Program-made: the position numbers and the translations under genes | The notes under the pieces: generated by a model | Seen by the model: only the letters and a program-made list of their open reading frames with translations | The model's database searches: none | What the model was told of the DNA's origin: nothing | In this document: positions 42,671 through 51,233 of the stretch, piece after piece | How the letters are laid out: every line of letters starts with the position of its first letter | Numbering within the stretch: the stretch's first letter is position 1 | Origin: Streptomyces bikiniensis | GTDB lineage: Bacteria; Actinomycetota; Actinomycetes; Streptomycetales; Streptomycetaceae | Length of the DNA stretch: 64,000 nucleotides | Assembly: GCA_000716465.1 (NCBI GenBank) | Contig: JNWL01000021.1 | Coordinates: forward strand, 1-64,000 | Direction: 5' to 3'

Positions 42671-42769
42671 GGAGCCGTGCTGCGGCTCCGTGGAGGACGA
42701 CCGGGGCCTCTCCTGTGGGGGGTGGCGGCCCCGGTCGTCTCTCCTTCTCCTCTCTCCTTCCCTTTTTCA
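42671..42769 (+). ncRNA. Candidate small RNA or leader with terminator
   Basis: Two hairpins lie in the 333-bp gap between the sigma-factor gene and the Clp-N/HTH gene: GGAGCCG/CGGCTCC at 42671-42690 and a 13-bp perfect stem, 42696-42708 with 42727-42739. A pyrimidine tract ending in TTTTT (about 42765-42769) follows. This is a plus-strand intrinsic terminator with no plus-strand gene upstream, so a short transcript may end here. No promoter is firmly placed. Confidence 0.4.
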
Positions 42770-42807
42770 CGGCCTCCGGACCGTCGGCTCGCCATGCCCT
42801 CGCGCAT

Positions 42808-42852
42808 GTCAACCGACGGTTGACACTCCAGGGGTGTCAACCTAGGGTTGCC
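42808..42852. promoter_or_regulatory. Tandem inverted repeats before the Clp-N/HTH gene
   Basis: Two copies of GTCAACC-N3-GGTTGAC lie 28 bp apart (42808-42824 perfect, 42836-42852 with one change); the second ends 2 bases before the ATG. The downstream product has a helix-turn-helix, so autoregulation is plausible. Confidence 0.72.
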
Positions 42853-42854
42853 TC

Positions 42855-43604
42855 ATGACGAATCCAGTCGTTCCGACCGTCCCCGTCCGCCTCGACGAAC
42901 TCATCGAAGCCATCAAGAAGGTCCACCCGAACGCGCTGGAGCAGCTCTCCGGTGCGGTCATGGCGGCGGACCACCTCGGTGACGTCGCCGACCACCTCAT
43001 CGGGCACTTCGTGGACCAGGCCCGGCGCTCCGGCGCCTCCTGGACCGACATCGGCCGCAGCATGGGCGTCACCCGCCAGGCGGCCCAGAAGCGGTTCGTG
43101 CCCAAGGACCCCGACGCCGAGAAGACGGACCCGAACGCCGGGTTCAGCCGCTTCACGCCCCGCGCGCGGAACGTGGTCATGGCCTCCCAGAACGAGGCCA
43201 CGGCCGTCGGCAACGCCGAGATCACCCCCTCCCACCTGGTCCTGGGGCTGCTCGCCGAGCCCGAGGGGCTCGCGGCGCACTGGATCGCCTCGCGGGGCGT
43301 GCCCCTGGAGCGGGTGCGCGAGGCGGCGGCCGCGACCCTGCCGCCGGGCGTCGAGGAGCCGCCCGCGCTCGTGCCGTACGACGCGGCGGCGAAGAAGGTC
43401 CTGGAGCTGACGTTCCGCGAGGCCCTGCGCCTCGGACACCCCTACGTGGGCACCGAGCACGTCCTGCTCGCGCTCCTGGAGCACGAGGACGGGGAAGGCG
43501 TCCTGAGCGGGCTCGGCCTCGACAAGGCGACGGCGGAGCGGGAGATCGCCGAGGCGGTCGCCTCGCTCACGATCGAGGCCCCGGAGCAGAAGCCGGAAGC
43601 CTGA
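42855..43604 (+). CDS. Clp-N-domain protein with helix-turn-helix
   Basis: This 249-residue protein combines an N-terminal helical part with a helix-turn-helix (ASWTDIGRSMGVTRQAAQKRFVP) and two Clp-N repeats at about residues 95-240 (FTPRARNVVMASQNEATAVGNAEITPSHLVLGLLAEPEG and LELTFREALRLGHPYVGTEHVLLALLEHEDGEG). Clp-N repeats in ClpA/ClpC bind adaptors and substrates. Here no ATPase domain follows. The protein may sense or bind something through the Clp-N part and act on DNA through the HTH (inference). Confidence 0.85.
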   Translation: MTNPVVPTVPVRLDELIEAIKKVHPNALEQLSGAVMAADHLGDVADHLIGHFVDQARRSGASWTDIGRSMGVTRQAAQKRFVPKDPDAEKTDPNAGFSRFTPRARNVVMASQNEATAVGNAEITPSHLVLGLLAEPEGLAAHWIASRGVPLERVREAAAATLPPGVEEPPALVPYDAAAKKVLELTFREALRLGHPYVGTEHVLLALLEHEDGEGVLSGLGLDKATAEREIAEAVASLTIEAPEQKPEA

Positions 43605-43612
43605 CCGTCCCC

Positions 43613-44188
43613 TCAGGCCGTGGTGCGGGCCCGGCGGGAGACGACCGCGCGGAGCACCCGGCCGCCCTCGACGGAGAGCTCGCGGGCCCGGCGCAGACCG
43701 GTCGGGCCGTGGGCGGCCGATTCGAGGACGGCCCGCTGGCGGCGGAGCTCCCCGGCGAGCAGCGGGCCCGCGCCGTCCGCGTCCCCGGCGCGGCAGCGCT
43801 CGACGAGGTCCGCGTCGGCGCCTGCCGCGTCGTACCGCCCGTGCAGCGCGAGGGCGGTGCCGGAGCAGGTGCCGACCCAGGCGCGCAGGGCCTCCGGCGA
43901 CCACTCCCCGGGGGCGGACGCCAGCATGCCGCGCACGGCCTCCGCCGCGTCCCCGCCGCCCTCGGCGTCCAACTCCACGCGGGCCTTGGCGACGGCCTCG
44001 CCCCACGCGCCGCCGTCGGCGCGCGCGACGGCCGCCCAGACGGGCCGCAGGACCTCGCCCCGGTCGGCGGCGAGCAGCGGGAGGCAGCGGTCGAGGCAGG
44101 CGAGGCCGGCCGCGGCCAGGCCCCGCTCGTCGGCCCCGTCGATCAGCTCCCGCAGGCTCCGGTCGTTCTCCGGCTTCCCCGACGTCAT
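43613..44188 (-). CDS. Hypothetical protein, helical
   Basis: This 191-residue soluble protein has no recognised domain. It is rich in Ala, Arg, Leu and acidic residues and predicted helical throughout, with two cysteine-containing segments (LACLDRCLPLLAADRG and WVGTCSGTALALHGRYDAAG). It starts with ATG and ends 8 bases from the convergent Clp-N gene. Its GC bias and the absence of a competing frame support it as real. Function unknown. Confidence 0.65.
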   Translation of the reverse strand: MTSGKPENDRSLRELIDGADERGLAAAGLACLDRCLPLLAADRGEVLRPVWAAVARADGGAWGEAVAKARVELDAEGGGDAAEAVRGMLASAPGEWSPEALRAWVGTCSGTALALHGRYDAAGADADLVERCRAGDADGAGPLLAGELRRQRAVLESAAHGPTGLRRARELSVEGGRVLRAVVSRRARTTA

Positions 44189-44255
44189 GGACGCCTCCTC
44201 GCCACCCGATACGGACGCGGCGCTTCCCCTTACGTCGCGGGGGGTCGCCTCTTCG

Positions 44256-44894
44256 TCACTGTGTGGCCGGAATCATGCCAGTGGCTTTCGTGTGCTGCAT
44301 AGAGGTGAGGCGCCGGACGAAGAGGATCGCGAGGACGGCGGCGATGATGTCGAGCAGACAGCCCGCGAGGGACCAGGAGGCCGCGGTGATGTGGGCGTCG
44401 GCGGTCTCGGCCCGCTTGTAGAGCTGCGAGGCGATCCCGCCCACGACCATGCTGGAGACCCAGAACGTCCACCAGGCGTTGAGGAGCGTCAGCTCCCGGG
44501 CCTCGTCGGCGGCGTACGGCTGCCACCTGCTGGCCCGCCAGATGTCGGCGGCGATCCCCCTCGGCATCCACAGGTTGACGAAGGGAACGAGCCAGCCGGC
44601 GATGGCCCAGCCGGGCTTCCGGCCCTGTAGGTCACCGGCCCAGACCTCGGCGTTCTTCCGCAGCCGGTAGAACCAGACGAGGAAGACGATCCCGGTCGCC
44701 ACGTACACCATGTACGCGAAGCTGTAGGCCACGTTCAGGTCGAAGGCGCCGAACACGGCCGGGTCGAAGAAGTCGGTGGCGGCGTCGGCCAGCAGGAAGC
44801 GGATCTCGAACGTGGCGAGCAGGACGTCGAAGACGGCGTTGCCCGCCAGCAGGGCCACGACGGCGTACGAAAGTCCGTTCGGATTACGGAGCAT
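44256..44894 (-). CDS. DUF4328-type multi-pass membrane protein
   Basis: This protein of about 212 residues has six or seven hydrophobic segments. It carries the DUF4328-type motif FLVWFYRLRKNAEVWAGD... followed by GWAIAGWLVPFVNLWMPRGIAADIWRAS, a membrane segment with conserved Asn/Pro/Arg residues. The short start MLRNPNGLS at 44894 was chosen. A longer frame to 45002 exists. Function unknown. Confidence 0.82.
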   Translation of the reverse strand: MLRNPNGLSYAVVALLAGNAVFDVLLATFEIRFLLADAATDFFDPAVFGAFDLNVAYSFAYMVYVATGIVFLVWFYRLRKNAEVWAGDLQGRKPGWAIAGWLVPFVNLWMPRGIAADIWRASRWQPYAADEARELTLLNAWWTFWVSSMVVGGIASQLYKRAETADAHITAASWSLAGCLLDIIAAVLAILFVRRLTSMQHTKATGMIPATQ

Positions 44895-45016
44895 CAAGAC
44901 AGGGGTCCCCCAGGGAAGGTCGGCGCCCCTCCCCGAGGCGCCGGCGGCGGCCGTGCGACCGCCGCCGGGGGAACGTACGCGATGCGAAGTCGGTACGTCC
45001 ATGCCAAAAGCCCTGC

Positions 45017-46627
45017 TCAGCCGCGCACCCGCTCCGCCAGCGCCCGGAACCGGTCCCAGCTCTCCGTCGGCTTCGCCGGGTTCCAGACCTTCTGGGAGAG
45101 GGCCGCCAGGGGGAGCCGGATGCCGGCCGCGACCTGGGCCGGGGTCTGGGAGTTCGCCAGGTCGCACCAGACGGCGAAGCGGGCGCCGAGGATCTGGGGG
45201 TCGTACTTCGCCGGGACGGGGCCGGTGCCGCGCACGACGAGCGGGGTCCACTGCTCGTAGATGCGGCGGCCGGTGGGGTACGCGAAGTCGTTGGGCTCGC
45301 CGAGGACGTAGTAGAGGTACTCGTCGTTGAGGTTGACCATCCTCCGGCCCTGGCTCAGGTACGAGACGGGCGACCGGGCGCCGATCTCCTTGCCCGTCCA
45401 GTACTCGACCTCCAGGTCCTTCGCCGCGTTCACGACCCCGCCCGTGAAGAAGCCGTCGTTCCAGGCCTTGAGGATCTTGCCGGTGGGACGGACGACGGCG
45501 GCGCGGTCGTTGAGCCAGCCGGTGGCCAGGTCCTGGACGCGGGCCGAGGGCCCGTACTTCGCCTTCGCCGCCCGCGCCAGCTCCGGGTACGTGGCCTCGG
45601 GGTCCTTCGCCATGAGGGCCACGTACTCGTCGGCGCCGAGGTGCCAGTACGCGCCGGGGAAGAGCTGGGCGTACTCGCGCAGCAGGTCGTCGACGATCCT
45701 CGCGGACTCCGGGTTCGCGATGTCGACGGCGCCGCGCGGGGCCCGGCCGGTCGCGCTGCGGAGCTGGAGGTCCGGGTGGGCGGCGATGACCGCGCCGAGG
45801 TGCCCCGGGGAGTCGATCTCGGGGACGACGGTCACGTGCCGCTCGGCGGCGAGCGCGAGGATCCGCCGCACCTCCGCCTTGGTGAGGTGCTGGGCGGAGA
45901 CCACCTCGGGGTGGCTGTCGGACGCGATCCGGAAGCCCTGGTCGTCGGAGAAGTGCAGTCCGAGCTGGTTGAGCTTGAGGTCGCCCATCTCCCGGATGCG
46001 GTCCTCGATCCAGGCGGCCGTGAAGTGCTTGCGGGCGGTGTCCACGTTCAGCCCGCGCTGCGGCTTGGCCGGCCGGTCGTTCACCGTCCCCTCGGGCATC
46101 GCGCCGGTCGCCTTCACCGACTGCTTGAGGGTCCGGGTGCCGTAGAAGACCCCGGCCTCGTCGGGCCCGCTGATCCGCACCCGCCCGTCGCGGACGGCGA
46201 GGGTGTACGACTCCGGGGCGCCCGTCCCGCCCAGGGCCAGCTCGACGTCCCCGGGTCCGGCGGCGACGGCGCCCCGGTACGGGATGCCCAGCTCGCCCGC
46301 GATCAGCTTCCCCTCGTCGGCGAGGCCGCCGCTGTTCGCGGCTATGACCACCCCGCCGGCGGGCGCCGGCTTCCAGCCGGGGCCGCGGGCGGGCTCGTGG
46401 GAGCGGACGGCCGGAACCGTGCGGGGCGCGCTGGAGAGCGGGTACGTACGGGTCGGTGTCGGCGTCGGCGAGGGCTGCGCGCTCGTGGCCGGGCCGGGGG
46501 ACGGGGCGGAGGGCGAGCCGGCCGGCCCCGCCGCGGAGCCGCCGGAGCAGGCCGCCACGGTGGCCAGCGCCACCGCGGTCGCCAGGAGCGCGGGGCCCCG
46601 CCGGGGCCCTCGTATGGAGTACCGCAT
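45017..46627 (-). CDS. Beta-N-acetylhexosaminidase lipoprotein (GH20)
   Basis: This 536-residue secreted enzyme has a lipobox at VAAC and a Pro/Thr/Ser spacer. A GH20 N-terminal domain (TVPAVRSHEPARGPGWKPAP...) precedes the (beta/alpha)8 catalytic domain with RGLNVDTARKHFTAAWIEDRI and HFSDDQGFRIASDSHPE. The catalytic Asp-Glu pair is in HLGADEYVAL. GH20 enzymes remove terminal GlcNAc or GalNAc from chitin oligomers or glycans. No DasR-type box was seen upstream. The first ATG at 46627 gives the signal peptide. Confidence 0.92.
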   Translation of the reverse strand: MRYSIRGPRRGPALLATAVALATVAACSGGSAAGPAGSPSAPSPGPATSAQPSPTPTPTRTYPLSSAPRTVPAVRSHEPARGPGWKPAPAGGVVIAANSGGLADEGKLIAGELGIPYRGAVAAGPGDVELALGGTGAPESYTLAVRDGRVRISGPDEAGVFYGTRTLKQSVKATGAMPEGTVNDRPAKPQRGLNVDTARKHFTAAWIEDRIREMGDLKLNQLGLHFSDDQGFRIASDSHPEVVSAQHLTKAEVRRILALAAERHVTVVPEIDSPGHLGAVIAAHPDLQLRSATGRAPRGAVDIANPESARIVDDLLREYAQLFPGAYWHLGADEYVALMAKDPEATYPELARAAKAKYGPSARVQDLATGWLNDRAAVVRPTGKILKAWNDGFFTGGVVNAAKDLEVEYWTGKEIGARSPVSYLSQGRRMVNLNDEYLYYVLGEPNDFAYPTGRRIYEQWTPLVVRGTGPVPAKYDPQILGARFAVWCDLANSQTPAQVAAGIRLPLAALSQKVWNPAKPTESWDRFRALAERVRG

Positions 46628-46959
46628 CAATCGGAATCCTCTCCTACGGATCCGGGTCCGGCCAATCGGGCGACGGTCCGGGACGGACCGGACGGCGGGA
46701 TCGGAACCCCCGCATCCGGGACGGAGGGAACGCCGGAACCCCGGATGCCGTCACCCAGTGCGGCGGCAACCGCGTCGGCGGAGCCGATCGACGCCCCGTG
46801 TTCACCCGCGGGCCGGCGACCGGAACCCCAGCGTCCATCAGGTGTTCCGAAACTCTCCCTTCCGGGTGAAAATCGCGCACTCGTCGGACACTTCCCCCGT
46901 CCCGTCGATAACGTTCCGTCACGCCCACCCCATCCGTCCCGGAGTAACCGGAGCCCACG
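46628..46959. other. Divergent intergenic region
   Basis: These 332 bases separate the hexosaminidase and the OHCU-decarboxylase-like gene. They are somewhat less GC-rich than the coding regions and probably hold both promoters. No convincing gene, RNA or palindrome was found. Confidence 0.45.
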
Positions 46960-47535
46960 CTGACCAGCGACACGCACGCCCCCTGCCGGAAACCGGGCTC
47001 CACGGACGCGTCCGCCATACCGGGCCCGCAGCCCCCCGCGCCCCGGCGCGCCGGCGGTCTCGTCGGCTTCAACGCCACGTCCCACGCCGAGGCCGTGACC
47101 CTGCTGCTCTCCTGCTGCCACAGCCTCCGCTGGGCCGAACGGGTGGCGGCGCACCGCCCCTACCCCACGGTGGACGCCCTGCTCGCCGCCGCCGACGAGG
47201 CCGGTTACGACCTGTCCCGCGCCGACCTCGACGGCGCCCTGGCCGCCGAGTCCTCCCTGCCGCCGCACCCCGGCGCCCCGCCGGCCGCCCGGACCGCGCT
47301 GCGGGCCGCGCACGCCGCGTACGAAAGCAGCTTCGGGCACGCGTTCGTGATCAGCCTCGACGGGGTGCGGCCCGAGGAGCGACTCGACCAGGTTCTGGCC
47401 GGAATCCGGTCACGTCTCGGCAACGAACCGGAGGAGGAGCGGGTGATCGCGGCCGAGGAGCTGCGCCGGCTCGCCCGCGCCCGGCTGGCCCTCCGGCTGA
47501 CCGAAGGGCTCACCGCCCGACACTCCGAGCTGTGA
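46960..47535 (+). CDS. OHCU-decarboxylase-like protein with probable CTG start
   Basis: This 191-residue protein matches the 2-oxo-4-hydroxy-4-carboxy-5-ureidoimidazoline decarboxylase fold: LVGFNATSHAEAVTLLLSCCHSLRWAERVAAHRPYPTVDALLAAAD, a PxxH segment (SSLPPHPG), and FGHAFVISLDGVRPEERLDQVLAGIRSRLGNEPEEERVIAAEELRRLARARL. Authentic enzymes act after urate oxidase in ureide formation. No ATG, GTG or TTG precedes the conserved N-terminus in frame. The first candidate is CTG at 46960, 7 bases after GGAG, and an in-frame stop lies at 46945-46947. A GTG at 47095 would delete about 45 residues of the domain. Confidence 0.72.
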   Translation: MTSDTHAPCRKPGSTDASAIPGPQPPAPRRAGGLVGFNATSHAEAVTLLLSCCHSLRWAERVAAHRPYPTVDALLAAADEAGYDLSRADLDGALAAESSLPPHPGAPPAARTALRAAHAAYESSFGHAFVISLDGVRPEERLDQVLAGIRSRLGNEPEEERVIAAEELRRLARARLALRLTEGLTARHSEL

Positions 47536-47727
47536 TTTCGTCCGGAACGCGGTGTTTCCGGCTCGTACGATAGCCCGTCCGTGCCTGTTTGATCACACCT
47601 ATGGACCCCGCGCGAGCGAACCGACGACTCGTCGCTACGATGACCGGGGCCGGTGGACCGTACCCGGCCGGGCCAGACCGACAGAGAAGCCGGCCGGCCC
47701 CGATCCCCGCTCCCGGAGGGTTTTTCC

Positions 47728-48108
47728 GTGCCGGCTGGAACGCTGTACCGCGGCCGGGAAGGAATGTGGTCCTGGGTGGCTCACCGAGTCACCGGCGTCC
47801 TCATCTTCTTCTTCCTGTTCGTACACGTCCTTGACACCGCTCTCGTCCGCGTCTCCCCCGAGGCCTACGACGAGGTCGTCGCGACCTACAAGACGCCGAT
47901 CGTCGCTCTCCTCGAGTACGGCCTGGTCGCCGCCATCCTCTTCCACGCGCTGAACGGCCTCCGCGTCATCGCCGTGGACTTCTGGTCGAAGGGCCCGCGC
48001 TACCAGAAGCAGATGCTCTGGACCGTCGTGGGCATCTGGGTCGTCCTGATGGCGGGCTCGCTGTACCCCGTCCTCGGGCACGCCGCACGCGAACTGTTCG
48101 GGAGCTGA
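47728..48108 (+). CDS. sdhC: Succinate dehydrogenase cytochrome b556 subunit
   Basis: This 126-residue membrane anchor has three transmembrane helices and the conserved RGREGMWSWVAHRVTG segment (quinone and haem environment). A histidine at FHALNGLRV is probably a haem ligand. The GTG start follows CGGAGGG. It is the first gene of sdhCDAB. It anchors the dehydrogenase to the membrane and passes electrons to menaquinone in the actinobacterial respiratory chain. Confidence 0.93.
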   Translation: MPAGTLYRGREGMWSWVAHRVTGVLIFFFLFVHVLDTALVRVSPEAYDEVVATYKTPIVALLEYGLVAAILFHALNGLRVIAVDFWSKGPRYQKQMLWTVVGIWVVLMAGSLYPVLGHAARELFGS

Positions 48109-48116
48109 CGCCAGAC

Positions 48117-48590
48117 ATGTCGACTGACACCACCTCCGCGATCGGCCCCGTCGAGGGCGGCGGCTACGACGTGGACAACCCCGCGCCGTACATCGAGGCC
48201 CCCCGCAAGCGCACCGGCAGGACCCCGCGCGCGACCCGCGGCAACTTCGAGATGGCCGCGTGGCTCTTCATGCGCCTCTCCGGCGTGGTCCTCGTCGTGC
48301 TGGTCCTCGGCCACCTGCTGATCCAGCTCTTCCTGGACGGCGGCGTCTCCAAGATCGGCTTCGCCTTCGTGGCCGGCCGCTGGGCGTCCCCGTTCTGGCA
48401 GGTCTGGGACCTGCTGATGCTCTGGCTCGCCATGCTGCACGGCGCCAACGGCCTCCGCACGGTCATCAACGACTACGCGGAGCGGGCCAACACGCGCCTG
48501 TGGCTCAAGGGCCTGCTGTACACCGCCACGGTGTTCACCATCCTTCTGGGCACGCTGGTGATCTTCACCTTCGACCCGAACATCCGCTAG
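48117..48590 (+). CDS. sdhD: Succinate dehydrogenase hydrophobic anchor subunit
   Basis: This 157-residue protein has a hydrophilic N-terminal stretch (about 45 residues) and three helices; conserved elements are RLSGVVLVVLVLGHLLIQLFLDGG and MLHGANGLRTVINDYAE, with histidines placed for haem binding. It starts 8 bases after sdhC and precedes sdhA by 24 bases with an AGGTAAT-type ribosome site. Confidence 0.93.
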   Translation: MSTDTTSAIGPVEGGGYDVDNPAPYIEAPRKRTGRTPRATRGNFEMAAWLFMRLSGVVLVVLVLGHLLIQLFLDGGVSKIGFAFVAGRWASPFWQVWDLLMLWLAMLHGANGLRTVINDYAERANTRLWLKGLLYTATVFTILLGTLVIFTFDPNIR

Positions 48591-48614
48591 GCACGGGGCT
48601 GAGGTAATCCACCC

Positions 48615-50369
48615 ATGAAGATCCACAAGTACGACACCGTCATCGTCGGGGCCGGCGGCGCCGGCATGCGCGCCGCCATCGAGGCGACGAAGCGCAGCCG
48701 CACCGCCGTGCTCACCAAGCTCTACCCCACCCGCTCCCACACGGGCGCCGCGCAGGGCGGCATGGCCGCCGCGCTCGCCAACGTGGAGGAGGACAACTGG
48801 GAGTGGCACACCTTCGACACGGTCAAGGGCGGTGACTACCTGGTCGACCAGGACGCCGCCGAGATCCTGGCGAAGGAGGCCATCGACGCCGTCCTCGACC
48901 TGGAGAAGATGGGCCTGCCGTTCAACCGCACCCCGAACGGCACCATCGACCAGCGCCGCTTCGGCGGTCACTCCCGCAACCACGGCGAGGCCCCGGTCCG
49001 CCGGTCCTGCTACGCCGCGGACCGCACCGGCCACATGATCCTCCAGACGCTGTACCAGAACTGCGTCAAGGAGGGCGTGGAGTTCTTCAACGAGTTCTAC
49101 GTCCTGGACCAGCTGATCACCGAGGTCGACGGGGTCAAGCACTCCGCGGGCGTCGTCGCCTACGAGCTGGCCACCGGCGAGATCCACGTCTTCCAGGCCA
49201 AGGCCGTGATCTACGCGTCCGGCGGCACCGGCAAGTTCTTCAAGGTGACCTCCAACGCGCACACCCTCACCGGTGACGGCCAGGCCGCCTGCTACCGGCG
49301 CGGCCTGCCCCTGGAGGACATGGAGTTCTTCCAGTTCCACCCAACGGGCATCTGGCGCATGGGCATCCTGCTCACGGAGGGCGCCCGCGGCGAGGGCGGC
49401 ATCCTGCGCAACAAGGACGGCGAGCGCTTCATGGAGAAGTACGCGCCCGTCATGAAGGACCTCGCGTCCCGCGACGTCGTCTCCCGCTCCATCTACACGG
49501 AGATCCGCGAGGGCCGCGGCTGCGGTCCCGAGGGCGACCACGTCTACCTGGACCTGACGCACCTCCCGCCGGAGCAGCTGGACGCCAAGCTGCCGGACAT
49601 CACCGAGTTCGCCCGTACGTACCTCGGCATCGAGCCGTACACGGACCCGATCCCGATCCAGCCCACCGCGCACTACGCCATGGGCGGCATCCCGACCAAC
49701 GTCGAGGGCGAGGTCCTCGCGGACAACACCACCGTCGTCCCGGGCCTGTACGCGGCCGGCGAGGTCGCCTGCGTGTCGGTGCACGGCGCCAACCGCCTCG
49801 GCACCAACTCGCTGCTCGACATCAACGTCTTCGGCAAGCGGTCCGGCATCGCCGCGGCGGAGTACTCGGCCAGGGCCGACTACGTCGAGCTGCCCGAGAA
49901 CCCCGAGGCGTTCGTCGTCGGGCAGATCGAGAAGCTGCGCAACTCCACGGGCAGCGAGCGGGTCGCCGACCTGCGCCGCGAGCTCCAGGAGACGATGGAC
50001 GCCAACGTGATGGTGTTCCGCACGGAGCAGACCATCAAGACGGCCGTCGAGAAGATCGCCGAGCTGCGCGAGCGCTACGAGAACGTGTCCATCCAGGACA
50101 AGGGCAAGCGCTTCAACACCGACCTCCTGGAGGCCATCGAGCTGGGCAACCTGCTCGAACTGGCCGAGGTCATGGCCGTCTCGGCCCTGGCGCGCAAGGA
50201 GTCCCGCGGCGGTCACTACCGCGAGGACTACCCCAACCGCGACGACGTCAACTTCATGCGTCACACGATGGCGTACCGCGAGGTCGGCAAGGACGGCTCC
50301 GAGACCGTGCGTCTCGACTACAAGCCGGTCGTCCAGACCCGCTACCAGCCGATGGAGCGTAAGTACTGA
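48615..50369 (+). CDS. sdhA: Succinate dehydrogenase flavoprotein subunit
   Basis: This 584-residue catalytic subunit oxidises succinate to fumarate in the citric-acid cycle. The N-terminal FAD motif is VIVGAGGAGMRAAI, and the covalent-FAD histidine region is RSHTGAAQGGMAAAL. Active-site residues are in HPTGIWRMGILLTEGARGEGG and in HYAMGGIPTNVEGEV. The C-terminal domain ends in YQPMERKY. Its stop codon overlaps the sdhB ATG by one base, so the two are coupled. Confidence 0.96.
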   Translation: MKIHKYDTVIVGAGGAGMRAAIEATKRSRTAVLTKLYPTRSHTGAAQGGMAAALANVEEDNWEWHTFDTVKGGDYLVDQDAAEILAKEAIDAVLDLEKMGLPFNRTPNGTIDQRRFGGHSRNHGEAPVRRSCYAADRTGHMILQTLYQNCVKEGVEFFNEFYVLDQLITEVDGVKHSAGVVAYELATGEIHVFQAKAVIYASGGTGKFFKVTSNAHTLTGDGQAACYRRGLPLEDMEFFQFHPTGIWRMGILLTEGARGEGGILRNKDGERFMEKYAPVMKDLASRDVVSRSIYTEIREGRGCGPEGDHVYLDLTHLPPEQLDAKLPDITEFARTYLGIEPYTDPIPIQPTAHYAMGGIPTNVEGEVLADNTTVVPGLYAAGEVACVSVHGANRLGTNSLLDINVFGKRSGIAAAEYSARADYVELPENPEAFVVGQIEKLRNSTGSERVADLRRELQETMDANVMVFRTEQTIKTAVEKIAELRERYENVSIQDKGKRFNTDLLEAIELGNLLELAEVMAVSALARKESRGGHYREDYPNRDDVNFMRHTMAYREVGKDGSETVRLDYKPVVQTRYQPMERKY

Positions 50370-51127
50370 TGGCTACCCCCGTACTGGACAAGGTCGAGAA
50401 GGACTCCGCCGCCTCGCCGTACATCACGGTCACGATGCGGATCCGCCGCTTCAACCCCGAGATCTCGGACGCGGCGGTCTGGGAGGACTTCCGGATCGAG
50501 ATCGACCCCAAGGAGCGCGTGCTCGACGCCCTCCACAAGATCAAGTGGGACGTCGACGGCACGCTGACCTTCCGCCGGTCGTGCGCCCACGGCATCTGCG
50601 GCTCGGACGCGATGCGGATCAACGGCAAGAACAGGCTCGCCTGCAAGACGCTGATCAAGGACATCAACCCCGAGAAGCCGATCACGGTCGAGGCCATCAA
50701 GGGCCTGACGGTCCTCAAGGACCTGGTCGTGGACATGGAGCCGTTCTTCCAGGCGTACCGGGACGTCATGCCGTTCCTGGTCACCAAGGGGAACGAGCCG
50801 ACCCGCGAGCGCCTGCAGTCCGCCGAGGACCGCGAGCGCTTCGACGACACCACCAAGTGCATCCTGTGCGCCGCGTGCACGTCGTCCTGCCCGGTCTTCT
50901 GGAACGACGGCCAGTACTTCGGTCCGGCCGCGATCGTCAACGCGCACCGCTTCATCTTCGACTCGCGCGACGAGGCCGGCGAGCAGCGCCTGGAGATCCT
51001 GAACGACAAGGACGGCGTGTGGCGCTGCCGCACCACGTTCAACTGCACGGACGCCTGCCCGCGCGGCATCGAGGTCACCAAGGCGATCCAGGAAGTGAAG
51101 CGCGCGCTGATCACGCGCCGTTTCTGA
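50369..51127 (+). CDS. sdhB: Succinate dehydrogenase iron-sulfur subunit
   Basis: This 252-residue subunit has an N-terminal [2Fe-2S] domain (SCAHGICGSDAMRINGKNRLAC). The C-terminal domain carries the [4Fe-4S] and [3Fe-4S] motifs (CILCAACTSSCPVFW and CNFTCTDACPRGI-type cysteines in TTFNCTDACPRGIEVTKAI). It passes electrons from FAD in SdhA to the membrane subunits. It is the last gene of the operon and is followed by a 106-bp gap. Confidence 0.96.
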   Translation: MATPVLDKVEKDSAASPYITVTMRIRRFNPEISDAAVWEDFRIEIDPKERVLDALHKIKWDVDGTLTFRRSCAHGICGSDAMRINGKNRLACKTLIKDINPEKPITVEAIKGLTVLKDLVVDMEPFFQAYRDVMPFLVTKGNEPTRERLQSAEDRERFDDTTKCILCAACTSSCPVFWNDGQYFGPAAIVNAHRFIFDSRDEAGEQRLEILNDKDGVWRCRTTFNCTDACPRGIEVTKAIQEVKRALITRRF

Positions 51128-51233
51128 ACCACCGCACGGCGGTTGAGCCCGCTTCTGTACGCTCGGCGTGCGGGGGCGGGCTTTCCCGTCCGCACGCGCA
51201 CGTGTGTCGTTGTGGAGAGCGGGGACTGGACTG

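Noticed and set aside
46628..46959. DasR-type operator before the hexosaminidase gene
   Set aside because: No ACTGGTCTAGACCAGT-like palindrome was found; only weak partial matches.
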